Positions 22,068 through 23,538 of a DNA stretch of 23,538 nt are shown piece by piece. The number at the start of each line of letters is the position of its first letter. Within the stretch, counting starts at the first letter, position 1. The position numbers and the translations under genes were made by a program. Source of the stretch: Promethearchaeota archaeon (GTDB lineage: Archaea > Asgardarchaeota > Lokiarchaeia > Sigynarchaeales > SOKP01); assembly GCA_004524515.1 (NCBI GenBank), contig SDNV01000034.1:1-23538 (forward strand), read 5' to 3'. The notes beneath the pieces were generated by a model, which was not told where the DNA came from, searched no databases, and saw only the letters and a list, made by a program, of their open reading frames with translations.

Positions 22068-23538
22068 ATGAAAATTGAAGACAGTATAGAAACATTTAAT
22101 TCTCTCATAAGAAGGCGGGGTTTCATCTGGGGACCCAGTCCTGAAATCTATGGAGGACTTGCAGGATTTTATTCCTATGGACCTGCAGGGATGGAGATAA
22201 AAAACAAAGTACTTTCTCTTTTTAGACGAGAATTAAGAGCATTTGGATTTGTTGAAGTCGAATGTCCCACGATTATGCCTGAAATTGTTTGGAAAGCTTC
22301 GGGACATTTAGAGAGATTCATTGATCCTGTCTTGAGATGCGAAAAATGTAATACATTAGTTAGAGCTGATAAGTTTCTTCAAGAAAATCTACCAGATCAA
22401 ATGATTGATGGATTATCATATGAACAAATGGAGAATTTAATTAAAATTAACAATTTACTTTGTCCTAAATGTGAATTTCCATTAAATAAAATAGAAGAAT
22501 ATAATTTGATGTTAAAAACATTTGTTGGAAATAATGTGACTGCTTATTTAAGACCAGAAACTGCCACCACAACATATTTATTGTTTAATCGATTAGATCA
22601 AGATGCACGGCGTCAATATCCAATAAAAGTATTTCAATATGGAAAAGCTTATAGGAATGAGATCTCTCCAAGACAACAAGTTCTTCGAATGAGAGCTTTT
22701 GATCAATTTGAATTACAACTTTTTATCGGAAAAGAGCAGGAAATGGATTTTGAAGAATTTCATGAAATCAAAAAAAATAAAATACCCTTATTAGACTGGA
22801 AACTACAAGACAAAAAAATTGATAAACCAAATATAATTACTCTTGAAGATGCAATTAAAAAAGCTGTGCTTAAAAAACCAGCATACGCTTATTGTATTTA
22901 TCTTGGATTTTATTTAACAAAAATTTTAGGTTTTCCTGATGAGGTTATCAGATTTAGACAACATTCTCCCAATGAAAGGGCTCATTATGCGGATGATGCA
23001 TGGGATTTAGAAGTTAAAACACAGCAATTTGGATGGGTAGAGATATGCGGAATTCACGATCGAACTGATTATGATTTAAAGCGTCATGCGGAATTTTCGA
23101 ATCAAAACTTTGAAATAAGTATGAGTTCAAATACTCAAGTGAAAGAAGTACCTCAAATTCTTGAAGTAGCATTTGGACCAGATCGAATAATTTATACCTT
23201 ACTCGAAAATGCTTTTGAAGTAGAAGATGATAGAATAAATTTGAAATTAAATCCAGACTTAGCACCGAACTCAGTAGCCGTATTTCCTCTTGTGAAAAAT
23301 AAAGAAAATATAAGAAATTTGGCTTTACAGATACATAAAGATTTACTTAAAAATCGGATAAGTTCTTTTTATGATGAAGCTGGGTCAATAGGGAAAAGAT
23401 ACCGGAGACAAGATGAATTAGGTACTCCTTTTTGCATTACTATTGACTATGAATCTTTAGATGATAATAGAGTAACACTTCGAGATAGAGATACGATGGA
23501 ACAAATAAGAATTGAAATTTCAAAAGTTCCAGATACAA
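22068..23538 (+). CDS. glyS: Glycyl-tRNA synthetase (archaeal/eukaryotic type), 3' end outside window
   Basis: 490 codons are open from ATG 22068 to the window edge; archaeal enzymes have about 570 residues, so most of the protein is seen. Motif 1 region: RRGFIWGPSPEIYGGLAGFY. A zinc-binding insert has CEKC and CPKC. LRPETATTTYLLF and the motif 2 stretch AYRNEISPRQQVLRMRAF follow, then motif 3 around FGPDRIIYTLLE. The anticodon-binding domain begins near AVFPLVKNKENIR. The form of the RPETATTTY segment is that of archaeal, not bacterial, enzymes. The enzyme charges tRNA-Gly as a class IIa synthetase. No ribosome site precedes the ATG, and a TATA-like element about 30 bases upstream suggests a nearly leaderless transcript. 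Confidence 0.95.
   Translation, partial: MKIEDSIETFNSLIRRRGFIWGPSPEIYGGLAGFYSYGPAGMEIKNKVLSLFRRELRAFGFVEVECPTIMPEIVWKASGHLERFIDPVLRCEKCNTLVRADKFLQENLPDQMIDGLSYEQMENLIKINNLLCPKCEFPLNKIEEYNLMLKTFVGNNVTAYLRPETATTTYLLFNRLDQDARRQYPIKVFQYGKAYRNEISPRQQVLRMRAFDQFELQLFIGKEQEMDFEEFHEIKKNKIPLLDWKLQDKKIDKPNIITLEDAIKKAVLKKPAYAYCIYLGFYLTKILGFPDEVIRFRQHSPNERAHYADDAWDLEVKTQQFGWVEICGIHDRTDYDLKRHAEFSNQNFEISMSSNTQVKEVPQILEVAFGPDRIIYTLLENAFEVEDDRINLKLNPDLAPNSVAVFPLVKNKENIRNLALQIHKDLLKNRISSFYDEAGSIGKRYRRQDELGTPFCITIDYESLDDNRVTLRDRDTMEQIRIEISKVPDT

Noticed and set aside
23014..23265. An 83-codon open frame on the minus strand
   Set aside because: It is antisense within the glycyl-tRNA synthetase gene.
1..23538. 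tRNA, rRNA, CRISPR array, insertion sequence or attachment site
   Set aside because: Gaps between genes are short and AT-rich. I saw no cloverleaf with a GTTC-type loop, no spaced repeats and no transposase.

Overview
The window looks like a piece of an AT-rich archaeal chromosome, most likely from the Asgard (Promethearchaeota) group. The archaeal signs are a glycyl-tRNA synthetase of archaeal/eukaryotic type, TATA-like boxes with purine-rich BRE-like flanks, GGTGA/GAGGT-type ribosome sites mixed with near-leaderless starts, and oligo-T terminators in place of bacterial hairpin terminators. The Asgard placement is an inference from the mix of low GC, TPR and zinc-ribbon proteins and bacterial-type catabolic genes. 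It is not proven by any marker here. I see no mobile element, CRISPR array, tRNA or rRNA.

Region 1 (1-8070) is a catabolic cluster of acyl-CoA chemistry. On the minus strand lie two tandem thiolase-fold genes (1-1017 partial, 1022-2164) and a thiolase-DUF35 pair (5157-6578, 4551-5153). On the plus strand lie two tandem beta-keto acid cleavage enzymes (BKACE/DUF849; 2461-3348, 3515-4411) and an acyl-CoA dehydrogenase-like gene (6736-8070). The natural reading is an acid-degradation route: acyl-CoA oxidation, then carbon-carbon cleavage either by BKACE with acetyl-CoA or by thiolase-type proteins. All three thiolase-fold proteins lack the nucleophilic cysteine at the canonical position, so the cleavage chemistry is unlikely to be ordinary thiolysis. 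This is the best candidate for something undescribed.

Region 2 (8188-13400) is a run of mostly unrelated genes: a YprB-like RNase H-fold exonuclease, a GlpD/GlpA-type FAD glycerol-3-phosphate dehydrogenase, a six-span membrane protein, an AmmeMemoRadiSam-type radical SAM enzyme on the minus strand, and a divergent C_GCAxxG_C_C cysteine protein.

Region 3 (13432-16472) holds a small cysteine-rich membrane protein and two TPR proteins, the second with an N-terminal zinc ribbon. The first two genes each have a defective-looking 5' end. In one, an in-frame TAG follows an eight-codon leader. In the other, the only well-placed ATG is one base out of frame with the TPR protein. They could be sequencing errors, early decay, or unusual initiation or recoding.

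Region 4 (16491-21898, all minus strand) holds a multi-span acyltransferase-like protein (DUF1624/HGSNAT type), a likely operon of an orphan 542-residue coiled-coil protein followed by two paralogous GNAT acetyltransferases, and a seven-span membrane protein. The window ends inside the glycyl-tRNA synthetase gene (22068-end, plus strand).
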